DNA from: Pseudomonas abieticivorans
GTDB lineage: Bacteria > Pseudomonadota > Gammaproteobacteria > Pseudomonadales > Pseudomonadaceae
DNA: 64,000 nucleotides
NCBI RefSeq assembly: GCF_023509015.1
Contig: NZ_CP094975.1
Location: forward strand, 3,403,501 to 3,467,500
Direction: 5' to 3'
This document shows positions 30,211 through 40,002 of this stretch, one piece after another (the stretch's first letter is position 1; every line of letters starts with the position of its first letter). Under the pieces are notes generated by a model that saw nothing but the letters and a program-made list of their open reading frames with translations, searched no databases and was not told the DNA's origin. Position numbers and translations under genes: made by a program.

Positions 30211-30699
30211 TTAGGCTTGTGTGGCGTATTTGGCCAGGCGAGAGTCGCCCTTGAGCACCGCCATGGTGTTGCTGTGAACGTCGTCGGCGGTCACGTCGGC
30301 GGTCTTGAAGATTTCCTGGAAGTGCTGATGGGTCACGGATTCAAAGTAGGCGCGATCCTGTGGTGCAACGCCCAGTACCACCGCGTAGGTGGTGAGCGCT
30401 TCGCCCTGACCCTTGGCCATGTCTTCGGAAAGCTCGTCCATCATGCCGTTCATGGCAATCCAGGACTTGCCGCCGTAGGTCAGCGCTGCGTTGGTCGAGC
30501 AACCGTTGGTGCCCGAGGTCATGCCGAACGTGGCGTTGCCCGAGGTGCCGTTGGTGGTGGATGCAAGGAAGTGAGCCGGGGTGCCGCGCTGCCCTTCGAA
30601 CAGCATGTTGCCCCAACCGCAGTCCGGTCCGCCGGGCGCTTGGGCCATGGCATGGAGCGAGGCTACGGAGATCAAGGTACCCAGAAGAATCCGTTTCAT
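30211..30699 (-). CDS. DUF3015 family exported protein
   Basis: A 162-aa protein with a signal peptide (MKRILLGTLISVASLHAMAQ) and the DUF3015 pattern CGWGNMLFEGQRGTPAHFLASTTNGTSGN. Two cysteines of the mature protein (in DCGWG and NGCST) may pair. It has no enzymatic motif and its role is unknown. I chose the ATG at 30699, which has GAGAA upstream and begins the signal peptide. It lies 84 bases before the DUF4105 gene on the same strand and may be cotranscribed with it. Confidence 0.85.
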   Translation of the reverse strand: MKRILLGTLISVASLHAMAQAPGGPDCGWGNMLFEGQRGTPAHFLASTTNGTSGNATFGMTSGTNGCSTNAALTYGGKSWIAMNGMMDELSEDMAKGQGEALTTYAVVLGVAPQDRAYFESVTHQHFQEIFKTADVTADDVHSNTMAVLKGDSRLAKYATQA

Positions 30700-30839
30700 A
30701 GCTTTGTTCTCTTTTTGATGTGCAAACCATAGGTCAGGGTTGCCTGGCACGTCTCGGCTCCAGGGTGGACCGGTTATTTACCCAGTCGCGCAGTTTGGAG
30801 TTTAGGCAGGTTCTCGCAGTTCCGTGATTTTTTGGCCTG

Positions 30840-30925
30840 CGGCAAGCTTTTAGCGCTAAGCGTCAAGCGAAGGCCGCCGCGCTCAACTTGCGGGTTTCAG
30901 CTTGCAGCTTGCGGCGCTTCAGCGC
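30840..30925. repeat. Degenerate AGCTTGC-rich repeat tract
   Basis: Several overlapping copies and complements of GCTTGC/AGCTTGCAGC occur in the gap before the Lon-like gene. Similar tracts are scattered in pseudomonad genomes. Boundaries are approximate. Confidence 0.35.
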
Positions 30926-30965
30926 CAGAATGCCGTCATCTGCCCCGCCGAAGTAAGGATGCCCG

Positions 30966-33404
30966 ATGCCTGATCCTGTTGCTGCCAGCCTGCGTCTTGC
31001 GCCAGAAGCGCTGACACGTCCGTTTTCCGCTGAACAGTTCAGCTTCTCCACCACCAATGATCTGGAGCCCTTTCGCGGTGTGCTTGGCCAGGAACGTGCT
31101 GTCGAAGCCTTGCAATTTGGCGTCGCCATGCCTCGCCCTGGGTATAACGTGTTTGTCATGGGCGAGCCCGGCACCGGCCGGTTCTCATTCGTAAAGCGCT
31201 ACCTGAAAGCCGAAGGCAAGCGGCTGCAAACCCCTTCCGACTGGGTGTACGTCAACAACTTCGACGAACCCCGTGAACCGCGAGCCCTGGAGCTGCCACC
31301 GGGCCGCGCGGGGGCCTTCATCGCCGATATCAATGGGCTGATCGACAACCTGCTGTCGACCTTTCCAGCTGTGTTCGAACACCCCTCCTACCAGCAGAAG
31401 AAGAGCGCCATCGACCGCGCCTTCAACCAGCGCTATGACCGCGCCCTGGATGTGATCGAGCGCCTGTCCCTGGAAAAGGACGTGGCCCTGTACCGCGACA
31501 GCACTAACATCGCCTTTACTCCGATGCTCGATGGCAAGGCCCTGGACGAAGCCGAATTCGCCCAGTTGCCGGAAGCCGATCGCGAGCGTTTCCACACCGA
31601 TATCTCGGAGCTGGAGGAGCGCCTCAATGAAGAACTGGCCAGCCTGCCGCAATGGAAGCGCGAGTCGGGCAACCAGTTGCGCCAGTTGAACGAAGAAACC
31701 ATCACCCTGGCCCTTCAGCCTTTGCTGGCGCCGTTGTCGGAAAAATACGCGGAGAACGCCGCGGTGTGCGCCTACCTGCAAGCCATGCAGGTGTACTTGC
31801 TGAAAACCGTGGTCGAGCAATTGGTGGACGACGCCAAGACCGACGCCCAGGCGCGCAAGCTGCTCGAGGAGCAATACGCCCCGAGCCTGGTGGTGGGCCA
31901 CCCGATCAACGGTGGCGCACCGGTGGTGTTCGAGCCGCACCCCACCTACGACAACCTGTTCGGCCGTATCGAATACGGCAATGACCAAGGGGCGCTGTTC
32001 ACTACCTACCGGCAACTGCGCCCGGGTGCACTGCACCGCGCCAACGGCGGTTTCCTGATCCTGGAAGCCGAGAAAATGCTCGGCGAGCCCTTTGTGTGGG
32101 ATGCGCTGAAGCGCGCCCTGCAATCGCGCAAGCTGAAGATGGAGTCGCCGCTGGGCGAGTTCGGCCGCCTGGCCACCGTGACGCTGACGCCGCAGCACAT
32201 CCCGCTGCAGGTCAAGGTGATCATCATCGGCGCGCGCCAGCTGTACTACGCACTGCAGGACGCCGACCCGGACTTCCAGGAGATGTTCCGGGTACTGGTG
32301 GATTTTGACGAAGACATCCCCATGGTCGACGAGAGCCTGGAGCAGTTCGCCCAGTTGCTCAAGACCCGCACCTCGGAAGAGGGCATGGCGCCGCTGACCG
32401 CCGACGCCGTGGCGCGCCTGGCAACCTACAGCGCGCGCCTGGCCGAGCACCAGGGGCGTTTGTCGGCGCGCATCGGCGACCTGTTCCAACTGGTCAGCGA
32501 AGCCGATTTCATCCGCCACCTGGCCAGCGACGAGATGACCGACGCCGGCCATATCGAGCGTGCGCTCAAGGCCAAGGCCACCCGTACCGGTCGGGTATCG
32601 GCGCGCATCCTCGATGACATGCTGGCCGGCATCATCCTGATCGACACCGCTGGCGCTGCCGTGGGCAAGTGCAACGGGCTGACGGTGCTGGAAGTCGGTG
32701 ATTCGGCCTTTGGCGTGCCGGCGCGCATCTCCGCCACGGTATACCCCGGTGGCAGCGGCATCGTCGACATCGAGCGCGAGGTCAACCTGGGCCAGCCAAT
32801 CCACTCCAAGGGCGTGATGATCCTCACCGGGTACCTGGGCAGCCGCTATGCCCAGGAATTCCCCCTGGCGATTTCGGCAAGCATCGCCCTGGAGCAATCC
32901 TACGGTTACGTGGACGGCGACAGCGCTTCCCTGGGCGAGGCCTGCACGCTGATTTCGGCGCTGTCGAAAACCCCACTCAAGCAATGCTTTGCCATTACCG
33001 GTTCGATCAACCAGTTCGGTGAAGTGCAGGCGGTGGGTGGGGTCAACGAGAAGATCGAAGGCTTCTTCCGCCTGTGCGAAGCCCGCGGCCTGACCGGTGA
33101 GCAGGGCGCGATCATCCCCCAGGCCAACGTCGCGACCCTGATGCTCGACGAAAAAGTCTTGCAGGCGGTGCGCAACGGCCAGTTCCACGTGTATGCGGTG
33201 CGCCAGGCCGACGAGGCCCTGAGCCTGCTGGTGGGCGAACCTGCGGGGGCGCCGGACGAGGATGGCAACTTCCCCGAGGGCAGCGTCAATGGTCGGGTGG
33301 TGGAGCGCCTGCGTGCCATTGCCGAAATGATCAGTGAAGATGACCTCAAGGAAGCCGAAAAGGAGTTGCTGCAGCAGGAACTGGCTGAAGTCAAACCGGT
33401 GTAG
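30966..33404 (+). CDS. Lon-family ATP-dependent protease (AAA_32 + Lon_C)
   Basis: The 812-aa protein has an AAA_32-type ATPase region and a C-terminal Lon protease domain. The catalytic dyad is visible: Ser653 in GDSASLGE and Lys696 in NEKIEGFF, 43 residues apart as in E. coli Lon. The Walker A-like loop reads GEPGTGRFS (residues 66-74), with Arg72 in place of Lys. It lacks the LAN substrate domain of true Lon, so it belongs to the YcbZ/LonB-like group. By gene order I recall PA4576 as the counterpart; AsrA (PA0779) is a paralogue. Substrates are unknown. ATG at 30966 follows AAGGATG. Confidence 0.88.
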   Translation: MPDPVAASLRLAPEALTRPFSAEQFSFSTTNDLEPFRGVLGQERAVEALQFGVAMPRPGYNVFVMGEPGTGRFSFVKRYLKAEGKRLQTPSDWVYVNNFDEPREPRALELPPGRAGAFIADINGLIDNLLSTFPAVFEHPSYQQKKSAIDRAFNQRYDRALDVIERLSLEKDVALYRDSTNIAFTPMLDGKALDEAEFAQLPEADRERFHTDISELEERLNEELASLPQWKRESGNQLRQLNEETITLALQPLLAPLSEKYAENAAVCAYLQAMQVYLLKTVVEQLVDDAKTDAQARKLLEEQYAPSLVVGHPINGGAPVVFEPHPTYDNLFGRIEYGNDQGALFTTYRQLRPGALHRANGGFLILEAEKMLGEPFVWDALKRALQSRKLKMESPLGEFGRLATVTLTPQHIPLQVKVIIIGARQLYYALQDADPDFQEMFRVLVDFDEDIPMVDESLEQFAQLLKTRTSEEGMAPLTADAVARLATYSARLAEHQGRLSARIGDLFQLVSEADFIRHLASDEMTDAGHIERALKAKATRTGRVSARILDDMLAGIILIDTAGAAVGKCNGLTVLEVGDSAFGVPARISATVYPGGSGIVDIEREVNLGQPIHSKGVMILTGYLGSRYAQEFPLAISASIALEQSYGYVDGDSASLGEACTLISALSKTPLKQCFAITGSINQFGEVQAVGGVNEKIEGFFRLCEARGLTGEQGAIIPQANVATLMLDEKVLQAVRNGQFHVYAVRQADEALSLLVGEPAGAPDEDGNFPEGSVNGRVVERLRAIAEMISEDDLKEAEKELLQQELAEVKPV

Positions 33405-33413
33405 GCCGATGGT

Positions 33414-33439
33414 GGGTGCCGAACGACCATTCGGCGCCC
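33414..33439 (+). other. Hairpin 3' of the Lon-like gene
   Basis: GGGTGCCGAA and TTCGGCGCCC form a 10-bp stem with one wobble pair and a six-base loop, just after the stop codon. There is no T-run, so it is either a processing or stabilising hairpin or a weak terminator. Confidence 0.45.
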
Positions 33440-33565
33440 GACCATTCTGAAAGAACTTGCGCGTGGCGGATTTCTTCTATTCTCAGCTCAAGGATATCCA
33501 CTGGTCGCTGGATTGAAACAGCCCCCCTGCGGGCTGAAGAAAGGCTTCATCCGAGGGACTTCGCC

Positions 33566-33907
33566 ATGCCGCGCAGCCTCTGCCTCACCCGCCAATGCCT
33601 GGGTCTGGTGACCCGCATCGAATGCAGCATCCGCCCCCTTGCCGGCGACACAGGCATGTGGACCTTGCTGTTTGCTGCCGGAATGTCCGGCGAACAACCT
33701 TCCGCGATCAAATGCCAGGGGCCCTTTGCCGGGCCCTTCGTGGCCGAGTCAGTGATGGATGCCATCGTCGACAGCCTGACCCTGCACGGCTATCAGGTGG
33801 CCCACGACCCGCAGATCTGGTGCCTGCACTTGCAAGCCGAATTGCGCAAGATGAACGGCGAGCGAACGCGAAACATCGGCGACTACCAGTTTCATCCCGA
33901 GCATTAA
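33566..33907 (+). CDS. Conserved hypothetical protein
   Basis: A 113-aa protein that I do not recognise by family. It starts PRSLCLTRQCLGLVTRIECSIRPL, contains five cysteines (residues 6, 11, 20, 49, 85 approximately), and has no signal peptide or membrane segment. The ATG at 33566 follows GAGGGA. A longer frame upstream includes the palindrome CAGCCCCCCTGCGGGCTG and is unlikely to be translated. Position between the Lon-like and UPF0114 genes appears conserved in pseudomonads, from memory of PA4575. Confidence 0.65.
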   Translation: MPRSLCLTRQCLGLVTRIECSIRPLAGDTGMWTLLFAAGMSGEQPSAIKCQGPFAGPFVAESVMDAIVDSLTLHGYQVAHDPQIWCLHLQAELRKMNGERTRNIGDYQFHPEH

Positions 33908-33931
33908 TTGGTAACGGGGTGTAACCCACCG

Positions 33932-34016
33932 GTAGTAGCGGATTCATCCGCGAAAAGGTATCCGCGATATGCCTGATACACCGCGCAGACCTTTTTGCGG
34001 ATGAATCCGCTACTAC
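33932..34016. repeat. REP doublet (REPIN) with 27-base arms
   Basis: GTAGTAGCGGATTCATCCGC... at the left and its complement at the right pair over 27 bases with one mismatch, around a 31-base loop. The TAGTAGCGGATTC variant differs slightly from the common TAGGAGCGGATTT form. Confidence 0.87.
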
Positions 34017-34106
34017 AAACTGGGCCGTGCGACAGGGGGTCGCAGGCTTACTCATGCCAAGCCAATGGGTATAATCGAGCCCATTTCTGGCCTTGTGTGA
34101 GTGGTA

Positions 34107-34595
34107 ATGGAACGCTTTATCGAACGAACAATGTACGCCTCGCGCTGGCTGCTGGCGCCGATCTATGTCGGCCTGTCCCTGGGCCTGCTGGCCCTGGCAC
34201 TGAAGTTCTTCCAGGAAATCTTTCACGTCATCCCCAACGTCTTCGCCATGGCCGAGTCGGAGCTGATCCTGGTGCTGCTGTCGCTGATCGACATGGCGCT
34301 GGTGGGTGGCCTGCTGGTGATGGTGATGATCTCCGGCTACGAGAACTTCGTTTCCCAACTGGATATCGACGATGGTGTCGAGAAGCTCAGCTGGCTGGGC
34401 AAGATGGACTCCACGTCGCTGAAGATGAAGGTGGCAGCCTCGATCGTGGCAATTTCCTCGATTCACCTGCTGCGGGTGTTCATGGACGCCAAGAACATCG
34501 AACCGCAGTACTTGATGTGGTACGTGATCATCCACATGACCTTCGTCATCTCGGCCTTTGCCATGGGCTACCTCGACAAGCTCACCAAGCATTGA
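34107..34595 (+). CDS. UPF0114 / TIGR00645 (YqhA-like) membrane protein
   Basis: A 162-aa inner-membrane protein with three to four hydrophobic helices ([68 protein letters not shown]). N-terminal [14 protein letters not shown] and [10 protein letters not shown] are family hallmarks. Its function is unknown. ATG at 34107 is preceded by GAGTGG. A TATAAT element at 34070-34075 is a likely -10 region, though its -35 partner is poor. Confidence 0.88.
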   Translation: MERFIERTMYASRWLLAPIYVGLSLGLLALALKFFQEIFHVIPNVFAMAESELILVLLSLIDMALVGGLLVMVMISGYENFVSQLDIDDGVEKLSWLGKMDSTSLKMKVAASIVAISSIHLLRVFMDAKNIEPQYLMWYVIIHMTFVISAFAMGYLDKLTKH

Positions 34596-34614
34596 GTGTT
34601 TTGAGCTAATAGAC

Positions 34615-34634
34615 AGGCGGTCGTCCGGCCGCCT
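34615..34634 (+). terminator. Possible weak terminator after UPF0114 gene
   Basis: AGGCGG and CCGCCT arms around an 8-base loop, followed by a T-poor TGTGCTTTCT tract. Weak candidate. Confidence 0.3.
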
Positions 34635-34702
34635 TGTGCTTTCTGCATTCCTGTACAAAAAATAAACTGCGTACAACCCGCTTCCAACAAGAAGGTGCAG
34701 TC

Positions 34703-35008
34703 ATGAACGTTCAGGAACTGACCACCCACGCAAAAGCCGGCCAGATCGACGAGCTCAACCTGATCTCCCTCGAAGGTGGCATTTACCTGCTCGAAGCCCG
34801 CATGCACGGCAAGGTGCACGTGCTTCACGACAAGCCCGGCCACGCCATTCACCTGCGTTCGGTGGAGCATGCGCGGCAAATGCTCCAGTTGGTGCCGGTG
34901 TTGCCCTTCCACCTGATCCATAAATCCGTGCACGACGAAATGTGCGGCCTGGGTGACAGTGCCGAAGAGGACCTGAAGGTGCCGATCTCATTTCGCGCCA
35001 CGCATTAG
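34703..35008 (+). CDS. DUF6482-type conserved protein
   Basis: A 101-aa soluble protein with the pattern IDELNLISLEGGIYLLEARMHGK ... HLRSVEHARQMLQLVP ... SVHDEMCGL, which I recognise as the pseudomonad DUF6482 group. The function is unknown. The ATG at 34703 has GAAGGTG upstream. It is followed by fklB after about 100 bases with a possible weak terminator between. Confidence 0.75.
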   Translation: MNVQELTTHAKAGQIDELNLISLEGGIYLLEARMHGKVHVLHDKPGHAIHLRSVEHARQMLQLVPVLPFHLIHKSVHDEMCGLGDSAEEDLKVPISFRATH

Positions 35009-35054
35009 AGCGTGCTAGGCTGCTCGCCCTTTTAGTCAGGGCGCGCCGCAGTTG

Positions 35055-35076
35055 GCATCCCCACGCGGGGTGTTTT
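35055..35076 (+). terminator. Possible terminator between DUF6482 gene and fklB
   Basis: CATCCCC-ACGC-GGGGTG hairpin with one bulged base followed by TTTTC. The short stem makes this tentative. Confidence 0.35.
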
Positions 35077-35104
35077 CAGCGCGGCCCTACAGCGGAGCAG
35101 TGAC

Positions 35105-35722
35105 ATGTCCGAAGTAAATCTGAGCACCGACGAAACTCGCGTCAGCTACGGCATCGGCCGCCAGCTGGGCGACCAGCTGCGTGACAACCCGCCACCAGGC
35201 GTGGCCCTGGACGCGATCCTGGCCGGCCTGACCGACGCCTTCAATGGCCAAGCCAGCCGTGTCAGCCAGGAAGACCTGTCGGCCAGCTTCAAGGTTATCC
35301 GTGAAGTGATGCAGGCTGAAGCCGCTGCCAAGGCCGAAGCTGCCGCTGGCGCTGGCCTTGAGTTCCTGGCGCAAAACGCCACGCGTGACGGCATCACCAC
35401 CCTGGCCTCGGGCCTGCAGTTCGAAGTGCTGACCGCAGGCGAGGGCGCCAAGCCATCGCGTGACGACAGCGTTCGCACTCACTACCACGGCACCCTGATC
35501 GACGGCACCGTGTTCGACAGCTCCTACGAGCGTGGCGAGCCTGCGGAATTCCCGGTCGGCGGCGTTATCGCTGGCTGGACCGAAGCGCTGCAACTGATGA
35601 ACGCCGGTAGCAAATGGCGCCTGTACGTGCCGAGCGAACTGGCTTACGGCGCTCAAGGCGTGGGCAGCATCCCGCCGCACAGCGTGCTGGTGTTCGACGT
35701 CGAGCTGCTCGACGTTCTGTAA
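35105..35722 (+). CDS. fklB: FKBP-type peptidyl-prolyl isomerase FklB
   Basis: The 205-aa foldase has an N-terminal helical dimerisation domain (TRVSYGIGRQLGDQL) and a C-terminal FKBP domain from about residue 110 (VRTHYHGTLIDGTVFDSSYERG ... FPVGGVIAGWTEAL ... SELAYG). No signal peptide is present, so it is cytoplasmic, unlike FkpA. Size and order match E. coli FklB (206 aa). It follows GCGGAGCAGTGAC as ribosome-binding site. Confidence 0.92.
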   Translation: MSEVNLSTDETRVSYGIGRQLGDQLRDNPPPGVALDAILAGLTDAFNGQASRVSQEDLSASFKVIREVMQAEAAAKAEAAAGAGLEFLAQNATRDGITTLASGLQFEVLTAGEGAKPSRDDSVRTHYHGTLIDGTVFDSSYERGEPAEFPVGGVIAGWTEALQLMNAGSKWRLYVPSELAYGAQGVGSIPPHSVLVFDVELLDVL

Positions 35723-35730
35723 TACCGTTG

Positions 35731-35790
35731 TTCGCGGATAAATCCGCTCCTACAGACGCTATTGCGTGTAGGGGCGGATTTATCCGCGAA
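35731..35790. repeat. REP doublet (REPIN) between fklB and the Fur-boxed gene
   Basis: TTCGCGGATAAATCCGCTCC... and the inverted copy form 24-base arms with one mismatch around a 12-base loop. Confidence 0.88.
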
Positions 35791-35803
35791 GCTCTTCGCA
35801 TTT

Positions 35804-36046
35804 TCAATGCAGCCCCGCCACCGGGCGCAATGCCCGCGCATAGCAGAATAGAAACAGGTTTCGCACCAGCTCCTTGAGCACGATCGGTTCACTTGAATTG
35901 AGCCCATGCAGGTCCAGGTCGCCCTGGTCGCGCAGTTCATCCAGCGCTTCTTCCTCCAACACCGCACACACTTCACCGGTTTCACGGTGCAGGATGCGCA
36001 GGTAAGGGTGTGGGCGGTCCAGCCAGGCGTCGATGAGGTAGGTCAT
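35804..36046 (-). CDS. Small conserved protein, probably iron-regulated (PA4570-like)
   Basis: An 80-aa acidic soluble protein (YLIDAWLDRPHPYLRILHRETGEVCAVL, then LDELRDQGDLDLHGLNSSEP). No known domain is evident. It has no signal peptide. The start ATG at 36046 has AAGGAGAA upstream. The promoter region holds a near-perfect Fur palindrome only 25 bases before the start codon, so repression by Fur-Fe is expected. Place beside ispB, rplU and fklB fits, from memory, P. aeruginosa PA4570. Function is unknown. Confidence 0.82.
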   Translation of the reverse strand: MTYLIDAWLDRPHPYLRILHRETGEVCAVLEEEALDELRDQGDLDLHGLNSSEPIVLKELVRNLFLFCYARALRPVAGLH

Positions 36047-36070
36047 GAGATATTCTCCTTGAAGGCGTTC

Positions 36071-36089
36071 AATGAGAATAATTCTTATT
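36071..36089 (-). promoter_or_regulatory. Fur box
   Basis: The 19-mer AATGAGAATAATTCTTATT contains the palindrome TGAGAAT-A-ATTCTTA (6 of 7 pairs) and matches the GAGAATnATTCTC form common in Pseudomonas Fur targets. It lies just upstream of the small minus-strand gene ending at 36046. Confidence 0.8.
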
Positions 36090-36194
36090 CAAAGAATAGC
36101 AAGGCACTATTGGTAAAAAAGCCGACACAGGTATAGCGGGGCAGGGTGCAAGCCACGGCGGGCGGCCTGCGGACCATTCGTCAGCAGGCGTTTC

Positions 36195-36533
36195 TCAAAC
36201 TTTGCGGACGAACTCCGACTTCAGCTTCATCGGGCCGATGCCGTCGATCTTGCAATCGATGTCGTGGTCGCCATCGCACAGGCGGATGTTCTTGACCTTA
36301 GTGCCGACCTTGACCACCAGCGAGGTGCCCTTGACCTTCAGGTCCTTGATCACGGTGATGGTGTCGCCGTCCTGCAGCACGTTGCCGACCGAATCCTTCT
36401 TCACCGCGTCGTCGGAAGCAGCCTCGGCTTCGCCGTTGGCCGACCACTCGTGGGCGCATTCGGGGCACACCAGTTGGGTGCCGTCTTCGTAGGTGTATTC
36501 AGAATTGCATTTGGGGCAGGCAGGCAGGCTCAC
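36195..36533 (-). CDS. yjdM: YjdM/PhnA family zinc-ribbon protein
   Basis: A 112-aa protein with an N-terminal zinc ribbon ([25 protein letters not shown]) and a C-terminal SH3-like KOW-type domain ([23 protein letters not shown]). Old annotation links it to alkylphosphonate uptake, but that is poorly supported. The start is GTG at 36533, preceded by AAGGAA. No phn gene is nearby. Confidence 0.88.
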   Translation of the reverse strand: MSLPACPKCNSEYTYEDGTQLVCPECAHEWSANGEAEAASDDAVKKDSVGNVLQDGDTITVIKDLKVKGTSLVVKVGTKVKNIRLCDGDHDIDCKIDGIGPMKLKSEFVRKV

Positions 36534-36608
36534 GCGCGTTCCTTGGTTCAGGAAAATAAAGGCGCATATTATATAGGGTTTTAATCGGTAGGGGCGAATC
36601 CGGCTCCC

Positions 36609-36632
36609 GTAGGAGCGGATTCATCTGCGAAA
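36609..36632 (+). repeat. Single REP element
   Basis: GTAGGAGCGGATTCATCTGC followed by GAAA. A degenerate neighbour (GTAGGGGCGAATCCGGCTCC) lies immediately to the left. Confidence 0.7.
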
Positions 36633-36650
36633 GCCGCGCCGCCAATCAAA

Positions 36651-37619
36651 TCAGTGCGTGCGTGCCACCGCAAACTCGCTCAACTCAACCAATGCGTCGC
36701 GGTATTCGCTGGCCGGCAGGGCGTCAAGGCAGGCGATGGCGCGCTTGACGTAGTCGCGGGCCAGGTTGGCGGTGTAGTCCAGTGCCCCCGAGCTCTCGAC
36801 CGCGGCGCGGATGCTTTCCAGGTCTTCGATGCCGCCTTTCTGGATGGCCTGGCGCACCAGGGCCGCCTGCTCGGGCGTGCCTTCGCGCATGGTGTAGATC
36901 AGCGGCAAGGTTGGCTTGCCTTCGGCCAGGTCGTCACCGACGTTCTTGCCCAGGGTTTCGGCATCGCCGCGGTAGTCCAGCAGGTCGTCGACCAATTGGA
37001 AGGCCACGCCCAGATGGTCACCGAAGGTGCGCAACGCTTCGCTTTGCTCCGGCGTGGCGTCGGCCAGCGCTGCGGCGCTGTGGGTGGAGGCCTCGAACAG
37101 CATCGCGGTTTTGCCGCGGATCACTTCCATGTAGATTTCTTCGGTGGTGCTGGCGTCGCGAACCTTGGACAGTTGCAGCACTTCGCCTTCGGCGATGATG
37201 CGCGTGGCCTGGGACAGGATCTTCATCACCGGCATCGAGCCCAGTTCGACCATCATCTCGAACGAGCGCGAGTACAGGAAGTCGCCCACCAGCACGCTCG
37301 GGGCATTGCCCCACATGGCGTTGGCGGTGGAGCGGCCACGGCGCATGCCGCTCATGTCGACCACGTCGTCATGCAGCAGGGTGGCGGTGTGCAGGAATTC
37401 GATGGTGGCGGCCAGCAGGCGCAACTGGTCGCCTTCGCGACCCAGGGCCTTGCCACACAGCAACACTAATAAAGGACGCAGGCGCTTGCCACCGGCCGAG
37501 GTGATGTAATCACCGATTTTCGAGACCAGCGGGACCCGAGAAGTCAGCTGCTTCTTGATGATGGCGTCGACGGCGGTAAAATCATCCGTCACCACGCGGT
37601 AAAAAGCTTGGGGTTGCAT
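36651..37619 (-). CDS. ispB: Polyprenyl (octa/nonaprenyl) diphosphate synthase
   Basis: The 322-aa enzyme makes the long prenyl side chain of ubiquinone from IPP and farnesyl diphosphate. Both aspartate-rich motifs are present: [15 protein letters not shown] near residue 79 and the second DDLLDYRGD near 206, with GGKRLRPLL near 43. The exact chain length is not readable, but pseudomonads use Q-9. I use the ATG at 37619. An in-frame TTG six codons earlier is possible. The gene is divergent from rplU. Confidence 0.94.
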   Translation of the reverse strand: MQPQAFYRVVTDDFTAVDAIIKKQLTSRVPLVSKIGDYITSAGGKRLRPLLVLLCGKALGREGDQLRLLAATIEFLHTATLLHDDVVDMSGMRRGRSTANAMWGNAPSVLVGDFLYSRSFEMMVELGSMPVMKILSQATRIIAEGEVLQLSKVRDASTTEEIYMEVIRGKTAMLFEASTHSAAALADATPEQSEALRTFGDHLGVAFQLVDDLLDYRGDAETLGKNVGDDLAEGKPTLPLIYTMREGTPEQAALVRQAIQKGGIEDLESIRAAVESSGALDYTANLARDYVKRAIACLDALPASEYRDALVELSEFAVARTH

Positions 37620-37698
37620 CAGCGACAGGTGCTCCAAAAGGGTTGCGCGGCATGCTAGGTCGCAGGTTCCGCCCTGTCAAGGCGCGATGGACGGCTAC

Positions 37699-37727
37699 TT
37701 GCAAGGCGCGCGTGGCTTGCGTACAAT
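37699..37727 (+). promoter_or_regulatory. Sigma-70 promoter of rplU-rpmA
   Basis: TTGCAA and TACAAT are separated by exactly 17 bases, about 130 bases before the rplU start. This leaves a leader of roughly 125 bases. Confidence 0.75.
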
Positions 37728-37858
37728 CGCGCACCCTGAACTTCCTGGGCAGCACCTGCCTTACGCAATTGCATTCGGGTCGTTCCACCCCATGCAGCCA
37801 TGCCAGCCGACACTCTACTTATAAAGCGCTGGGTGAGCAGGATAATCGGAGAAATACC

Positions 37859-38173
37859 ATGTCGTACGCAGTAATTGTTACTGGTGGCAAGCAATACAAG
37901 GTCGCCCCAGGTGAATACCTGAAGATCGAAAAACTGGAAATCGCCACTGGCGAATCCGTGACTTTTGATCGCGTTCTGTTGGTCGCCAATGGCGATGACG
38001 TGAACATCGGCGCTCCAGTTGTTGCTGGCGCTACCGTTGTGGCTGAAGTGATCTCCCAAGGTCGTCACGATAAAGTCCGCATCATCAAGTTCCGTCGTCG
38101 TAAGCACCACATGAAGCGTATGGGCCACCGCCAGTGGTACACCGAGATCAAAATCACCGGTATTCAGGCTTAA
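37859..38173 (+). CDS. rplU: 50S ribosomal protein L21
   Basis: The 104-aa protein starts [25 protein letters not shown] and has the C-terminal [18 protein letters not shown]-binding stretch typical of L21. ATG at 37859 follows GGAGAAA. It is followed 34 bases later by rpmA, the usual pairing. Confidence 0.98.
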   Translation: MSYAVIVTGGKQYKVAPGEYLKIEKLEIATGESVTFDRVLLVANGDDVNIGAPVVAGATVVAEVISQGRHDKVRIIKFRRRKHHMKRMGHRQWYTEIKITGIQA

Positions 38174-38207
38174 TTTCAGCCTAATTCCTCACTAGGAGAA
38201 TTGACTC

Positions 38208-38465
38208 ATGGCACACAAAAAAGCTGGTGGTAGTACCCGTAACGGTCGCGACTCAGAAGCCAAACGCCTTGGCGTGAAGATGTATGGCGGCCAGGCTATC
38301 ATCCCGGGCAACATCATCGTGCGTCAGCGCGGTACCCAATTCCACGCCGGTTACGGTGTTGGCATGGGTAAGGATCACACCCTGTTCGCTAAAGTAGCAG
38401 GCGTGATCAAGTTCGAAGTAAAGGGCGCCTTCGGTCGTCGTTACGTGAGCGTTGTCGCGGCCTAA
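38208..38465 (+). CDS. rpmA: 50S ribosomal protein L27
   Basis: The 85-aa protein begins [23 protein letters not shown], the conserved N-terminus that reaches the peptidyl transferase centre. It has AGGAGA upstream and is followed by a strong terminator. Confidence 0.98.
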   Translation: MAHKKAGGSTRNGRDSEAKRLGVKMYGGQAIIPGNIIVRQRGTQFHAGYGVGMGKDHTLFAKVAGVIKFEVKGAFGRRYVSVVAA

Positions 38466-38483
38466 TCGCGAGAATGCTGGAGA

Positions 38484-38509
38484 AGCCCCGTCTTGCGACG
38501 GGGCTTTTT
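38484..38509 (+). terminator. Terminator of rplU-rpmA
   Basis: AGCCCCGTC-TTGC-GACGGGGCT hairpin with a perfect 9-bp stem followed by five T residues. Confidence 0.93.
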
Positions 38510-38531
38510 CGTTTGTGGGGTTCTGGTGAGT

Positions 38532-38616
38532 CTCTTGCAAAGCTGTTTGCATGGGCTGCTGGCGTTGGTTGTTTTATGACCGTTTATCGGGTCCGCCGCG
38601 CTCATCTTTGCAAGAG
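38532..38616 (+). other. Inverted repeat in the obgE leader
   Basis: CTCTTGCAAAG (38532-38542) and its exact complement CTTTGCAAGAG (38606-38616) are separated by 63 bases in the obgE leader. The arms could pair in the RNA or be two operator copies. No known binding site is recognised. Confidence 0.5.
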
Positions 38617-38672
38617 CCTTATGTCTTTGTGTTTTACCAAGCTCGTCCGTGTGGCGAGAGGCGTTTTTTTAA

Positions 38673-39896
<1,224 letters not shown>

Positions 39897-39916
39897 TTTC
39901 TTGCGATAAACTACAG

Positions 39917-39940
39917 CGCCGCTCTTATGAGCGGCGTTTT
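39917..39940 (+). terminator. Terminator of obgE
   Basis: CGCCGCTC-TTAT-GAGCGGCG hairpin followed by TTTT. Confidence 0.88.
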
Positions 39941-40002
39941 GGTTTCTGGTTTTTACACGTGGTTTCTACAGACAGTTTCTACCGGGCAAAGGTTGGAAGA
40001 AC

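Noticed and set aside
33416..33565. N-terminal extension of the 113-aa hypothetical protein
   Set aside because: It crosses a hairpin and palindrome and has no ribosome-binding site. The ATG at 33566 has GAGGGA at good distance.
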